Shown: piece after piece, positions 1 to 11,413 of the stretch | Layout: every line of letters starts with the position of its first letter | Position numbering within the stretch: position 1 is the stretch's first letter | Assembly: GCA_037976565.1 (NCBI GenBank) | Contig: CP137672.1 | Coordinates: forward strand, 20,484,335 to 20,548,334 | Length of the DNA: 64,000 bases | Direction: 5' to 3' | Source: Mesocentrotus franciscanus | Lineage: Eukaryota > Echinodermata > Echinoidea > Camarodonta > Strongylocentrotidae | The notes under the pieces: model-generated | The model's input: only the letters and a program-made list of their open reading frames with translations | Database searches by the model: none | Told to the model about the DNA's origin: nothing | Position numbers and translations under genes: made by a program

Positions 1-273
1 TTCGAAGGCAAATTCTTCATTAATTTGATGAATATCAGCAATCAAAGCTACTAAATCGATTATTTAAAAATGTGCAAGACACTCATGTGTATAACAAAAG
101 TTATTGATGCACCGAAAATGTGAAATTTAAGGGATAATTTTGACGAAAAAACGAAAAATGAGATACGAAATCACCGTAAAATTCACCATTTTTTCGAGAC
201 CGCCAAGAATTGCCTCATATGAACAGAAAAGAAATTTAATAATCTCAATCCTTCTGAAATATCTCTTTTATAG

Positions 274-812
274 TTGCTGGATAGGGTAGAGTCAGAGAAA
301 ACATACCCCAACGTCCGAATCTCATCGAACAAAATCAAGCCTTCGTGCGCAATATGTTATGACCAGTCCTATTCATTCAAATGTATGTTATGTCAGGGAA
401 ACCTCGCGTGTGCCTGGGTTATACATGTGTTGCCGGCCGAATGCACTGAGCCCGAAGACGCATGCGCAGAGAATAGGGACTCTTAGATTTGCACGACGAG
501 CGTGCACCTGCTGCGTGGTCATCCTTTTAAGGCAATGTTACGTCCTTTTAAGGCACTGCCGGGCAGACTGCCAGTGCTCGACAGTGCCTTAAAAGGACGT
601 CACATTGCCTTAAAAGGATGTCCACGCAGCAGTCCACGCTCTCATCGTGCAAATCTAAAAGTCCCTGAAGCCCCATGAAACAGAACTTATAACTATAAAA
701 ATACTCCATCGGCCAAGCGAAAATTTCGCCCATGTATGGATTCAACCCTCATGAACATTCATACTAAGTCTCTACTTCCTGCATTGCTGGATAGGGGAGA
801 GTCAGAAAAAAA
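274..812. repeat. Palindromic repeat between ~28-bp direct repeats
   Basis: Two near-identical direct repeats starting TTGCTGGATAGGG lie at 274-302 and 784-812. Between them is a long imperfect palindrome with arms at about 481-558 and 581-660. The arms contain CCTTTTAAGGCA and TTAGATTTGCACGA on one side and their reverse complements on the other. This is the structure of a foldback MITE or a remnant of one. The small ORFs here simply read through the palindrome and are not credible genes. Confidence 0.65.
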
Positions 813-1638
813 ATAGACGGCGTGTTTATCGAGGGGTGAAGCTCATATCTCGAGTTTTATTCCATGGAATTTCATATTTATTTCACTGATATCAAGTTCA
901 TAATAATTGTAGTTAGTATGGAAAGTTTCATAGCGATATTGGCAGTAATAAAGGCGCAACGCGAATTTTAAGATTTTACATTCTAGCAAACACATGTTCG
1001 GATTCACGTAGATGTCCGTTGGTTATTCAAATAGAACGGGCCGTTAATGATATGCTAATTGGGGTGCTCCGCTGGGCCTGCATAGGCCTATTTATGGGAC
1101 AAAATACCTTGGACTTACCCATTTGCACTATTCAGCTATGTGAAGATTTAAAACTGTCAAATAGTATAAATACATGTATTACCACTACCTCTTGATAATC
1201 AAACCAAATCAATACAAGGTTCGGTTTCAATTGCATAATACTGATCCAACTGATATGGGAAACTTTTTTTATTTATTTCAAGTTCAATGTCCTGATCTAC
1301 TACACTTAGAGAACAACAAAATTCTATTTGAAAAACAAAGAATTTGGAAAAATAACATAAATATCAACTTTTATACAGATAAAAGAACAATTTATAGTTC
1401 AAATTGTGCATTCCTTTCATTCCCTTTAGGCTTCACTAAAAAAAAAAAAAAATAATACTACTTCTGTCAAGTTTTGTGTCAAGTTGACGTCTTATTATTT
1501 CTGTGTCTGCATGAACCAAAAATAGCAGCAGCAGATGGCTGGAATCTGCACCCCTCTGGTAGGTCTACATAACTCTTGAGGACCTGTTTTCATTAGCCTG
1601 TGTCACAACAAAAGCCCCACAAGTCAGACCTGGGCAAA
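813..1638. other. No gene seen; AT-rich intergenic or intronic DNA
   Basis: No ORF with recognisable content, no RNA gene and no clear repeat was seen. The 93-residue plus-strand ORF at 1174-1455 ends in a poly-lysine tract read from an A-run and matches nothing I recognise. Confidence 0.6.
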
Positions 1639-1639
1639 T

Positions 1640-1839
1640 TTAAAGCCCATCTGCACAAGTTTGGCCAGGAGGGATTAGACCACCCGGCGTGGTCACTGAC
1701 AGGTGGTTATCTCATCAACTCAGCTCTCAATTAACATAAGAAAAAGAGGATCATGGGGGACCAACAGGCACCGCTTAGGCATTGTTTTCTATATAGAGGG
1801 CCGTAGCAAGTAGCTACAAGTAGTGCAGTGGGGCTTTAA
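1640..1839. mobile_element. MITE (family B), copy 1
   Basis: About 200 bp bounded by TTTAAAGCCCATCTGCAC on the left and GTGCAGTGGGGCTTTAA on the right, which are imperfect inverted repeats. The interior (TTGGCCAGGAGGGAT, ACCACC, GGTGGTTATCTCATCAACTCAG, CATGGGGGACCAAC) recurs in reverse orientation at 4419-4614, which establishes it as a mobile family. The TTAA-type ends could be part of the terminal repeat or a TTAA target site. Confidence 0.75.
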
Positions 1840-2102
1840 GTTCAGCTAAGTTATAGTAGTAAATTCATAAGATTTCAGTCTCAATATTAAATATGAGGTA
1901 GATTTATGGCCGACGATTGCATTAATTGTGAAATGAACCATCTGGAAGGGATTGGATAAGGTTGATTATGAAGCACATGTATACAATTAATGTTTACTGT
2001 GAGGTTTTGGAATCATCAATATGATAAGATATTGATTCGGTCGTGCTGAAAGCCACATGTACTATACACAGAAATGTCTTTATGGGACTACACACACTTA
2101 AG

Positions 2103-2470
2103 TAGCATGACTGTTTGGACCAAACACTATTCCTTGACATATTTCGAGTATGAGGGCATTTGAAGAGCAATCCTTTTCAGGTAACATTACTATTATGACT
2201 TCCAAACTCATTGACATAAAAAGAATGAGAAAACTCACAATTTATTTTTCACCTTTATTTCCCAGAGCTCATACTTCTCGTTTAGCTTATGTGGCATGAC
2301 TGTTTGAACCAAACGCTTCAGCTTTTCCTTGACATATTTCGAATATGAGGGCATTTGAAGAGCAATCCTTTTCAGGGAACATTACTTTTATGACTTCCTT
2401 CAAAACTGACATAAAAAGAATGAGAAAACTCACAAAATTGTTTCCCAGAGCTCATACTTCTCGTTTAGTT
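2103..2470. repeat. Tandem duplication of a ~185-bp unit
   Basis: Two adjacent copies at about 2103-2288 and 2290-2470. Both carry GCATGACTGTTTG, CTTGACATATTTCGA, GAGGGCATTTGAAGAGCAAT and CCCAGAGCTCATACTTCTCG in the same order, with small indels between copies. No protein-coding sense is seen. Confidence 0.8.
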
Positions 2471-2981
2471 TGTTTGAGCTAATAGTAATGCACCCCCTCG
2501 GTGACAGCAAGCCCTTCCTTGCATTCTTTTGAGGTGATATCACCTTCATCTCGCAAATTTATGAGAATGTGGTTTTGTTTATAACCTAGGTCAGGTCATC
2601 TTGCCTTTCCTAGGTCACCCAAGGTCAACGGAGGGCTCCCACCTGAAAGGCTGAAGTAATGAATCAATTTCTGTTCAAGCATGTTCAGATGTTTCAAGTT
2701 CATGGTTTGAGATAAAATCATCAAATAAAATCTCAAAGAAAAGTTCTGCAATTCAAGTTTGAGCATTGATATCTCTCTTGTTACTATATTTCATCATGAT
2801 ACTTGGATTTGGTATCATTGGAAAGCCTGCTTATTCCCCTTGTGAACTATATTACTTAGAAATATCGTATAACTTTCATAGTTTTAATTATTTGAGTTGG
2901 GACATCTTATAAATGAAGGCCTGTATATTTGCTTATTGATATCATACATTAATGTCTGTTTGGAACCAGAAGGGCACTTGC

Positions 2982-3514
2982 GGGGAAGCCCACCCTGATA
3001 TTTATTTGGTCTAAATAAAATCACAAAAATAAGAGAAACCCATTAGTGAAAGATTGAGGACAAAAATACCATTAAAAATATTCAGGTTATGAATTTTTGA
3101 CGTTTAATCAATGAAGCACAAATTGGCAACGTTGTGACGTAACTTGCCAGGTCCTATCTCATTTACTCTGTACATAAAATGTCATGAATTTTCATTATCT
3201 TACTTATGGATGAAGTTATAGATTTGTTTTTATGTAGAGGTTGTTTAAAGACACATCTGCAATAATTGCATCTAGGGTGCATCTATGAAAGACTATGATG
3301 GACAATTTTCTTTAGAGACAGTGGAAATTCATGAAATTCTAGTACCGGTACATAGCAAATGGGAGGGGACCTTGTAAGATACGTCACAGAGTTGCCAATT
3401 CATGTTTGATCGGTTGCAACTTCAAAAATTCATAAGTTTCTCATTTGTAATCGGATTTTGCTCAAACTTTCACTGACCCGTTAAAACCAGATTAGTTTTC
3501 GGATGGACTTCCCC
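2982..3514. mobile_element. Foldback-type MITE (family A), copy 1
   Basis: Ends are GGGGAAGCCCACCCTGATAT on the left and GGATGGACTTCCCC on the right. Internally, AATTGGCAACGTTGTGACGT near 3120 is matched as an inverted copy by ACGTCACAGAGTTGCCAATT near 3390, so almost the whole element is a long imperfect palindrome. A second member lies at 4387-4904. Confidence 0.75.
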
Positions 3515-4178
3515 TTTATACACCTCAACATAGAGTTAATGCTGTCACAGCTCTGATCAGACGATATGCTATATGTTTGAATTTTAATTATGTGCGATTT
3601 TTATCAAATTCAGTAAACAATGATCTACAAAATTAGATGTGGCCTGAATTCTACTGCCCTTCTTCAAACTCCATAAAATTATCTTATAACTTTGAATAAA
3701 TTAACATATATGAAAGGTTAAGTATGAACATTGATTATTAAATTAGATAATATCTTATATCATATACTGACTTTATCGCAATATTGACTTTACCCTAACT
3801 TTGAACATGGTAATCTACATGATAAAGACTTTTTACACATTTATCAGTCAGTACATGTTCCAGTACACATGTACATGTACATAAAAATTCTCTTTAAACA
3901 AAATCTTGATCAAGGTATTCTTTGGAGAGGGATGGTGTGACACCCCTGAAATTCGGAATGAAATTCACTACTGACTGCTGGGCAGTATAGCAAAATATAT
4001 TAAACGACCATAGTTCTACTTGAGCAAACGATGCAATGACACAGTGGTTGCGCATGAAGTTAACAATGTATACGTGCAGTGAGACAAGCACCATACTTAT
4101 AGACAGGTCAATTTCCCTATAAAAATACATTTTCGATATCACCTTGGAGATTAGTTTTAAGGAGGAGGGTAAGCTTAC

Positions 4179-4255
4179 CATAGCTAGGAGTAGATTCCTT
4201 GGTGTGTGGTATTGATCCCAATCTCGTTCCTCTGCAAATGCGCACCTTAGCTCTT
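4179..4255 (-). CDS. DCTPP1: DCTPP1-like exon 2
   Basis: The acceptor is TTCCTTTGCAG before 4255 and the donor is ATG|GTAAGC after 4179. The open frame reads ELRCAFAEERDWDQYHTPR followed by NLLLAM, then leaves in phase 0 where the family continues with VGEVGEL. The longer ORF covering 3894-4400 is only read-through of both introns. One base appears to be missing at the acceptor side relative to the phase of exon 1. Confidence 0.78.
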
Positions 4256-7200
4256 CTGCAAAGGAATGTGTCAAAATGACATTAAAAATTATTGAGTTTA
4301 TGTGCTGGAAATATAATGGTTTGTGTGTACCTGTAAATGCAGTTAAGATGCAGAAATAAATCCATTTCCACAGTGTTCTGCTATAAAAGGGGAAGTCCAC
4401 CCTGATATTAAGTTAGTTTTAAAGCCCCACTGCACTACTTGTAGCTACTTGCTCCCTCTATGTAGAAAATAATGCCTAAGCAGCGCCCGTTGGTCCCCCA
4501 TGATCCTCTTTTTCTTATGTTAATTGAGAGCTCAGTTGATGAGATTACCACCTGTCAGTAACCACGCTGGGTGGTCTCATCCCTCCTGGCCAAACTAGTA
4601 CAGAAGGGCTTTAATAGAAGCAGAAAAATGAGAGGAACAGGTCAGTGAAAATTTGAGCAAAAACCGATTAAAAATGAGAAAGTTATGAAATTTTGAAGGT
4701 GCAATCAATCAAACACGAATTGGCAACTCTGTGACGTATCTTGCAAGCTCCCTCCCATTTACCCTGTACTAAAAAACAAAAATGTATAACTTTCCAATAT
4801 ATAATCAGATATTACTCAAACTCTCATTAATTTGTTCTCTCATTTTTCTGCTTTTATTAAAAACAACTTAATACATGTATCAGGTTAGAATCCCCCTTTA
4901 AAATTCAACCTGAGTTTATTATAGTCACAAAATGTTGACCTCTACCCGTGCGTTTGTCAAGTTGCTATCATATATATATATAACATTACTTCACTAAAAT
5001 ATTTCAGTAAAGGGCACAGTAGAAATCAGGGCTCAAAACCAAGAGGTGCTCAAAATCCATGTCTGGTGTATCTGGACCCCAAACACACTAGGGATCAAAA
5101 TTCTAACATAGAGCTCAAGTAAACAGACTCTAAAAAGTTCAATTTCCAGACCTCCTTCCAAAATTGTATTTCTTCTTTTGTTGTTGTTGTTGTTGTTGTA
5201 CAGCACAAATTACTTGCGTTTGGATCAAATACAGATTAACAGGTTTTCCTTAAATTATGGTGGGGTAAAAGTTATTTTAAAAAATCCCTAATCATAACTT
5301 TGTAACTACCTCCCCAACCCGAAGATGATCCTTGAATATATCACAAGCAATGATACATTACTCACTCTGTCTATAGAGGGCGCCAGACTAGAATGCTCTC
5401 AGATAATCTGTGGATGGTCTTAGTGTTTTATAGTGTTTTTTCCATTTTAAGAACTGACTTGCCTATACATGAACATGTGCATGCATTTTCACATTAAATT
5501 ACATTCACTTCTATGATTAATCAAGTCTACTATCAAAATGTTATGGTGTTATCCGATAACAATATTGATAATTTGATTCTTGAGTTTAATGATGAATTAT
5601 TGAAAATAAATTCATGGTTGATCTCTAATAAATTAATTGTAAATACTAGGAAGACTCACTATATGATCTTTACTAATATGTTTATCGATTGTGATACGTT
5701 GGTTGTTTCTTTAAATAATAATGAAATTAATTGTTGTATTTCCTTGAAATTTTTAGGTGTAACAATTGACAGTTAATTATCTTGGAAGGAACACATTGAT
5801 GTCATCTGCACAAACATTTCTAAAGGTATAGGTATTTTGAATAAAATCAAACATTTTCCTTCAAATATTTTGATTATGAATTTATGATTTATAATTCCAT
5901 TATATTTCCTTATTTTAATTATTGTAACCTTGCCTGGGGATCCTCAACTGATCATGCAATGAGTAGACTAGTATGCTTGCAAAAAAGAGCTATTCGATTA
6001 GTCTTACATGCCGATTATCTTGCTCATACTAATAAACCTTTATTTCTAAAATTGAAACTTTTGAATGTCTTAGATCTTTGTAATTATAGTTTTGCAATAT
6101 TCATGTATTTATGTTTTAATAATTTCATACCAATTAGTCTTTCCAGCAAATTTTGTCTTAATTCTGCATTGCATTCATATAATACTTGAAGTTCTTCTAA
6201 TTTTCATTTATATAAAATAAGACTAAATATAACTAAAAAATCTATATTTTTTAAAGGGCCACAATTGTGGAATAATATACCTCATGATATAAAATCTAGT
6301 CCATCAATTAATGTTTTTAAAAGGAGATATAAATCAATTTTAATCCAACAATATAAATAAAGATTGATTCTCTATATGGTCAGGTTTTTGCTTTTTCCCT
6401 CTCTATTTAGGCATTAGTTTTTGTTTTTTTTTTTTTTTTTTAAATCACCTTTTTAAACAACAATATTATACTGTTTTACTGTATCGGTGGCAGCCCCAAT
6501 AAAGCCTTCAGCTTTCCTAGCTGTCTCCACATTCATATATTATTTGTGTTGTTGTTGTATTCTATTGTAAATGTTTTTCTTTGACTTGTACACTATGTTT
6601 TGTATTTTATATGTTTGTTATGATGTTTTTTATGATGAATGAAATAAAGATCAATATCAATATATGGACTTGAAATTTCTAAAAAGACAAAAAATTCATG
6701 ATTTACGTCAAATCACTCTGTTCCCATTTCATGATGAATCTCTTGTGATTCAATTTTTTTAAATTCTATTTTTGATGATAATTACTTGCATGCATACATC
6801 TCTAGCACTGGTTTAGCATGAAGGAAGGGGGGGGGTCATACAACCAGCCTATGCCCCCTATTTACCATTCACACACATTTCACAAGCCATACCTCACTTA
6901 CACATAAACAAAAGCTATGCCCACCTCCGTAATTAAATTCTTGTAAATATGATATCACCATCTCTCTTTCTCTCTCTCTCATGTCAGAGATTTATGGCAT
7001 GACCCCCCTAGTCCCTACCCTTACAGAATTCTGGATCTGCCCTGCCTGTTGCCATTATAACTAATTTTTGTTATCACCAAATATAAAAAATACATTCAGG
7101 CACCATTTCAAATGCACTCTGGGATAGTTTGGTGTTTGGTGTGTGTGTACTTTATTTTCTGACAAGTAATCACAGTAATTTATCACAATTTTCAAATGAT

Positions 7201-8746
7201 TTCAAGTGTGGATCATTACAAGAAACATATGAAAATAATGTTAAACATGCTAAATATTAGGTATTTGGAAGTGTGATGGGCAAGAGCATAGTAATGATAA
7301 TAAATTAATAATAATAATAATAACAATACAAATTAAGATTTAAAAAATAATGTTACAGACTTCCATTAAATAAAGTGCTGACTAAATTGTGAAAATACAT
7401 GTTCAAAAAATTTGTCCAAAAGATGATCGGAAGCACCCAAGTACCAACAGTACATGGAATGATAATGATCTACATGTAGTAAGAATGAAACACCGAAATC
7501 ATTGCAAGTCAGATTTGAACAACAATACTGGATGACTCAATTCAGTTTTCAGGGGCTTATTAAATGTATATTTTGCTACCAATGGGTTTCCAATGGGTTT
7601 CCAATATGAAAGTATTCAAAATTAAAGCCCAAGTCCACTCCGATTTTCAAAAATTATAACATGTTGTAAATAAATCAAAGGTTAAAACTGCCAAATATCA
7701 CGGGCGTACTTCAATCAGGTGATTTTTAAGAGCGATTTTTGTTTCGGGTATTTCGAGCAAAACATTTGTATTGCTGTACGGATGTGACGTATGCTCCTCA
7801 CAACGAAAGTGCCAGCGGTATACATGCTGACAATATAGGCTATTAATGTAACCAAATTTAATGCATACGTCTTTGTGAAGTGCCTCTATACAAACTATTT
7901 CATTCACCTGATAAGAATAATAGTGTTTCATTATTCTTATCAGGTGAATGAAATAGTTTGTATCGAGGCACTTCACAAAGACGTATGCATTAAATTTGGT
8001 TACATTACGAATCTGTGTTGTGAGGACCATACGTCACAACCGACTCGCTCATTACCTTGTTTTTTGCTCATTAAAAAAAATTATTAAAAATAAATCTGAG
8101 CACCATTTTCCAAAACCAAGTTATATTTGGGCTTTTTAGATTTTTGTCTATCTAATCAGCTCAACTTTTCAGTGGAGTGGACTTGTACTTTAAATATTAA
8201 TTTACTCTTTTCTCATAAATGATCAAACCTGGAATTCTCTAGCTAACCCCTACGAGTCCCATTGCGAACAGTAAAGTAGTTTTTCCTTCTTCTTCTTCTT
8301 TTTCTTCTTTGTTCTTCAGTTTAATTTCTCTCACCTTCTCATTTTCTCCATCTCCTTTTCCTCCTCCTCCTTCTTCTCCTATTATTTCTTCTTCTTCTTC
8401 TTTAGACTTTAATTTCTATCTCCTTCATCTTCTCTTTTTCTCCATCTTTTCCTCCTTCTTCTCCTCCTATCTCTTCTTCTTCTTTTTCTCATGACCTCTT
8501 CTTGAGTTTCTTTTCAATCTGACAATCACAATTTAACTCCTTTTGTTATATTCACGACCTCGTCAAAGTCAATGTGAAATAACAAACATTAATATCAATT
8601 AATGGGACAACATATTAAATTCTGGTCGATCAGTGACCAGCAAACAGTAGCAGGTTTACTTACAAATCTTCAAAAGAAGTGTGTGAGCTGAACTTGAATT
8701 CCGGGTGCCCATCATCACTTGGATTCGCATCATCTTGAGAGGTCAT
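4179..8746 (-). CDS. DCTPP1: dCTP pyrophosphatase 1 (DCTPP1-like), 5' part of the gene, two exons
   Basis: DCTPP1 hydrolyses dCTP and modified dCTP to the monophosphate plus pyrophosphate, cleaning the nucleotide pool. Two minus-strand exons are visible, at 8746-8664 (start ATG) and 4255-4179. Exon 2 encodes FAEERDWDQYHTPRNLLLAM, which matches the conserved DCTPP1 segment around the ERDW and HxPRNLLLA motifs. Exon 1 ends FKFSSHTSFEDL, resembling the FSFSPEPTLEDI lead-in of vertebrate DCTPP1. The Mg-binding EExxE helices that follow are not found, and should lie left of position 1. Phases do not join perfectly: exon 1 ends two bases into a codon, and the best exon 2 frame needs one more base at the acceptor, in keeping with other one-base losses in this window. 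Family recognition is from memory of the vertebrate protein. Confidence 0.72.
4387..4904. mobile_element. MITE family A, copy 2, carrying a nested MITE B
   Basis: The left end, AAAGGGGAAGTCCACCCTGA, pairs with the right end, TCAGGTTAGAATCCCCCTTT. The internal motif GAATTGGCAACTCTGTGACGT matches copy 1 at 2982-3514. The element is split by the family-B MITE at 4419-4614, so it predates that insertion. It lies in the DCTPP1 intron, about 130 bp from exon 2. Confidence 0.72.
4419..4614. mobile_element. MITE (family B), copy 2, nested insertion
   Basis: TTTTAAAGCCCCACTGCACT opens the copy and AGTACAGAAGGGCTTTAA closes it. The sequence is the reverse complement of the copy at 1640-1839, including CCTCTTTTTCTTATGTTAAT and CATCCCTCCTGGCCAAACT. 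It interrupts a family-A MITE. TTAA occurs at both edges. Confidence 0.78.
5513..6660 (+). pseudogene. LINE remnant: end of reverse transcriptase plus 3' UTR
   Basis: Plus-strand reading, in pieces separated by stops at about 5774 and 5884, gives the C-terminal part of an APE-type LINE reverse transcriptase: NSWLISNKLIVNTRKTHYM and FLGVTIDS, then SWKEHIDVIC, YFNYCNLAWGS, LQKRAIRLV and, near 6260, GPQLWNNIPHDIKS. It resembles the LINE at 10340-13609 and probably belongs to the same broad clade. The endonuclease and the catalytic FADD region are missing (5' truncation). A poly-T run sits near 6430 and the copy ends near GAAATAAAGATCAATATCAA. Confidence 0.75.
6661..7620. other. No gene seen
   Basis: AT-rich sequence with short microsatellites (CT-rich near 6965, AAT-type near 7300). 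Nothing codes convincingly. It lies within the DCTPP1 intron. Confidence 0.6.
7625..8196. mobile_element. Palindromic MITE (family C) with a long central hairpin
   Basis: Terminal inverted repeats are TTAAAGCCCAAGTCCACTCC on the left and GGAGTGGACTTGTACTTTAA on the right. At the centre is a hairpin with ~68-bp arms, 7856-7922 and 7929-7996, that differ at only a few positions around an 8-base loop. The two overlapping ORFs of 110 and 70 residues on opposite strands are mirror readings of this palindrome, not genes. TTAA sits at both outer edges. Confidence 0.85.
8290..8490. repeat. CTT/CTCC-rich low-complexity tract
   Basis: Pyrimidine-rich simple repeat, which also yields a spurious Phe/Ser-rich ORF. 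The counterpart in copy 2 (27537-27600) is much shorter. Confidence 0.85.
8664..8746 (-). CDS. DCTPP1: DCTPP1-like exon 1 (copy 1), start codon
   Basis: The ATG is at 8746-8744 and the donor TTT|GTAAGT follows 8664. The 83 coding bases give 27 codons plus two bases, an acidic leader followed by PEFKFSSHTSFED. TTATTTAG just upstream of the ATG could be an acceptor for a 5' UTR exon. The duplicated copy at 27796-27872 keeps the start, frame and donor, which supports this as a true exon. Confidence 0.72.
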
Positions 8747-8969
8747 AATTTCTAAATAATTCAAAACAAATTAGAAATCTGACGTACACATGTGTAAAGT
8801 TTGTTTACTGTACAATGATCAGTCGAAGATGGCGATCGACTGAATTATGCGCAGGTTGAGGGGAAAGGGAAGCCGCAGTGAGCGAGAAAGCAAGAGTGGG
8901 GAGGGCGGGGGAGGGGAGGGGAACCGGAAGGAAAGGATATGTTTCCCTTTATGTCGAGATCAAACTTGT

Positions 8970-9036
8970 AAATATCACCACCATCATTATCATCACCATC
9001 ATCATCACCATCGTCGTCATCATCATCATCATCTAT
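8970..9036. repeat. CAT/ATC trinucleotide repeat
   Basis: Short ATC/CAT run inside duplication copy 1. It has grown to more than 100 bp in copy 2. The His-rich ORF here is an artefact of the repeat. Confidence 0.9.
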
Positions 9037-9527
9037 AAAATATTGGATTTATCATTGTGCTCTACTATAAGAAGGAAAACCCTCAAATTTCTTCTCTTTT
9101 CTCGTCCTCTAGTTCTATTTCTTTGCCCTTTCTTTTGCGCTTTTTCCCCTCTCTCACTATATGCCTCACTTTGTATATTGCGCTCCCCCATGAACTCTTT
9201 GAATATCTCTTCCACATCAATAATATAACCTCTTTTATTTGTACCCTTTACTTGCTTATCATGCAGTAGTACTCTCTATGCATTCTAACTCAACAATTAA
9301 ACTTATTTATCATCTGAATATTCGGTAGATCTACGTCATACAAAACTGGATGCCAAATGAAATATTCTTTGTGTAATTTCTCATACCTCCATAAAACATG
9401 CTCCTGCTACATTGGTGCAAAATGATAACTGTAGCTGTTTTTTCTTTTCCTATTCTCTCTCCTTCTGTCTCATCATTCTCACTTTCTCACATTCTCCTCT
9501 CTCTCTCTCTCTCTCTCTTCCTCTAAC

Positions 9528-10332
9528 ATGTAATGGTTATCCAAAATCATGTATTGATAAGTTCCAATTGTCACACCTGGAATTATCTTTCTTAATTTGG
9601 GGGGAATTAAAACAATTCTTATATCAAATGATAGGGCTCGATAGGCTTTAACAGGCCATACAAGAATAATATGACAACAAATTTGGTCTCTCCCCTTTTT
9701 TTCTGGAAAAGTTATGAGTAATTGTAATAACTTTGATTTGTCATTTTCCTCCTAGTTTGCCTAAAATGTCATATTTCTTTTAATTTTCATGATATTAACT
9801 TCTAATTACCATCAACATGTGGAGGAAATATTCAGCTAGCATAATAAACATGTTTCTTGTCATTTGTTTTCATTTTTTTTAAGGTGATATCTCTATTCTG
9901 GCTGAGAGGACAAACTTCTCCAAATTTGTAATAGTGATCCAATTTTTCTATTTTTCAATGATCTACATGTATAAAATATTAATAATTTTATGTAGAGCAA
10001 ATTAGCTATGGGAGTATGTGCCCCTACAAATTTCTGCTGCCTTAAGTGCCTCCCCAAAAAAAAAAAAAAATTAAAAAAATGAGTGCTTACAATCAAGTAT
10101 GCTGGCTGAGTTCTTAGTATTAAAGCAGAGCTAAAGTCAGAAAAGAGGGGTTCGGTACCTTGTTTATTAAAAAGATATCAGAGGTGTACCTTTGGAAATT
10201 TGTAGCAGTCACCCCTGAATCAGAGGGGGCGTCAAAAATTTGACTTGCTTCCATGATATTGTATGATAGACAAAGAATGAAATGTACATACATGTAAAGG
10301 AGGAGAAAATTTATACACATGCTTTAAATCCT
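9528..10332. other. No gene seen; probably intronic
   Basis: AT-rich sequence between the duplicated block and the LINE. A small splice-like segment near 10085-10110 does not hold an open frame in phase with the zinc-finger gene. Confidence 0.55.
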
Positions 10333-10339
10333 CTTTACT
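10333..10339. repeat. LINE target-site duplication, 3' copy
   Basis: Minus-strand AGTAAAG directly follows the CAAA-rich tail. The same 7 bases precede the LINE 5' junction at 13610-13616. Confidence 0.65.
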
Positions 10340-10499
10340 TTGTTTGTTTGTTTGTTTGCTTTTATTTCTGCGTTCAAAATAATACAATACATAATATAAA
10401 ATGTGTTTACAAAGATAATATACAAAACAATTCATAAGATAAACAATATAGTCATGATACATAATGAATACAAAATAAGGAAGTGAGCTTAAACTTTTT

Positions 10500-10650
10500 T
10501 TATAGATATATATACATATATATATACATATACATACATATATATACATATACATAGTACATGCATACATACATATACATACACACATACACCTATACAT
10601 ACTCTCACATATAATATAATATAATATAATACATATAATATAATATATAA
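10500..10650. repeat. TA / ATAC microsatellite in the LINE 3' UTR
   Basis: Alternating ATATAC, ACATAC and AATAT runs. The Cys/Tyr-rich ORFs in this interval are read from the repeat. Confidence 0.85.
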
Positions 10651-10835
10651 TCCAATCAATAAACGCAGGAGACCGCCATCGTGAGCGGTAAGGCTTGAAA
10701 TTGATGGCGGCCTCATAAAAGATTCGTGACTGAAATTGATATTTACTGATCAAGTGGGTGCATTGCAGGTGCAGGTGCTGGTGCTGTATGTAGCAGTTGA
10801 GTAAAATGAGGATATTGAATGACGAATGTGAATAT

Positions 10836-11276
10836 TTATGTGAATATATTAATTTGGAGTATGGGATTCATAAGATTGAATGATAGTTTTTTTAGAGTGG
10901 CTTTCAAGGAGTATATGGTCGAACAAGATTTAATATTGTCTGAAAGATTATTCCAGATGTCTGGACCATGATGACGAATTGATTTAGAGGCAATTAACAG
11001 TCTTGGGTTTGTGAGATGAAAGTTTCCGGATATGCGAGTTGGGTAGGTATGGACAGAGCTATTGAACTTAAACATGTCATCAAAAGACGAAGGGAGCAGA
11101 TTATTAATATACTTAAACATAATGATAGCTATTTGAATAGTATATAAGTCGGCAATTTTTAGTGCTTTTTGTTTAAAAATACAGGATCGGTGTGGGCCAA
11201 GTAATGCGATCCTGTACAAATGCGAATTGCTCTCTTTTGTAGTTAAAAAATAGAAGTCAGCTTTGTAGAACCACAA
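10836..11276 (-). pseudogene. LINE reverse transcriptase C-terminal region
   Basis: 146 residues including LYTIQIAIIMFKYINNLLP, the PTR segment and RHHGPDIWNNLSDNIKSC, the usual end of CR1/jockey-type LINE proteins (a terminal WNNLP-like block). It is in a different frame from the preceding RT piece, so at least one indel lies in 11277-11413. Confidence 0.82.
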
Positions 11277-11413
11277 CTAGCCCAAACAACGTTACAGTAG
11301 GTTATATATGGTTATATATGGGAGTACTAACGAATTATACAATAAAAATAAAGTTTTATGAGGTAAAATAAATCTTAACTTGGAAATTATTCCAATACTT
11401 TTTGAGATACTTA

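Larger units (their letters stand above)
8206..9527. repeat. Segmental duplication, copy 1 (partner at 27505-28760)
   Basis: The block runs in the same order and orientation as 27505-28760: CTT-rich tract, CTTGAGTTTCTTTTCAATCT, the DCTPP1-like first exon, GATCAGTCGAAGATGGCGATC, a CAT/ATC tract, TTATCATTGTGCTCTACT, CATACAAAACTGGATGCCAA and a CT-rich tail. The unit is about 1.3 kb and includes the exon and its presumed promoter side. Microsatellite lengths are the main difference between copies. Confidence 0.9.

Noticed and set aside
3894..4400. 168-residue minus-strand ORF
   Set aside because: Only 77 bases (4179-4255) are coding, as a DCTPP1-like exon; the rest is intron read-through.
7698..8087. 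Two ORFs on opposite strands with similar peptides
   Set aside because: They are mirror readings of the palindromic MITE.
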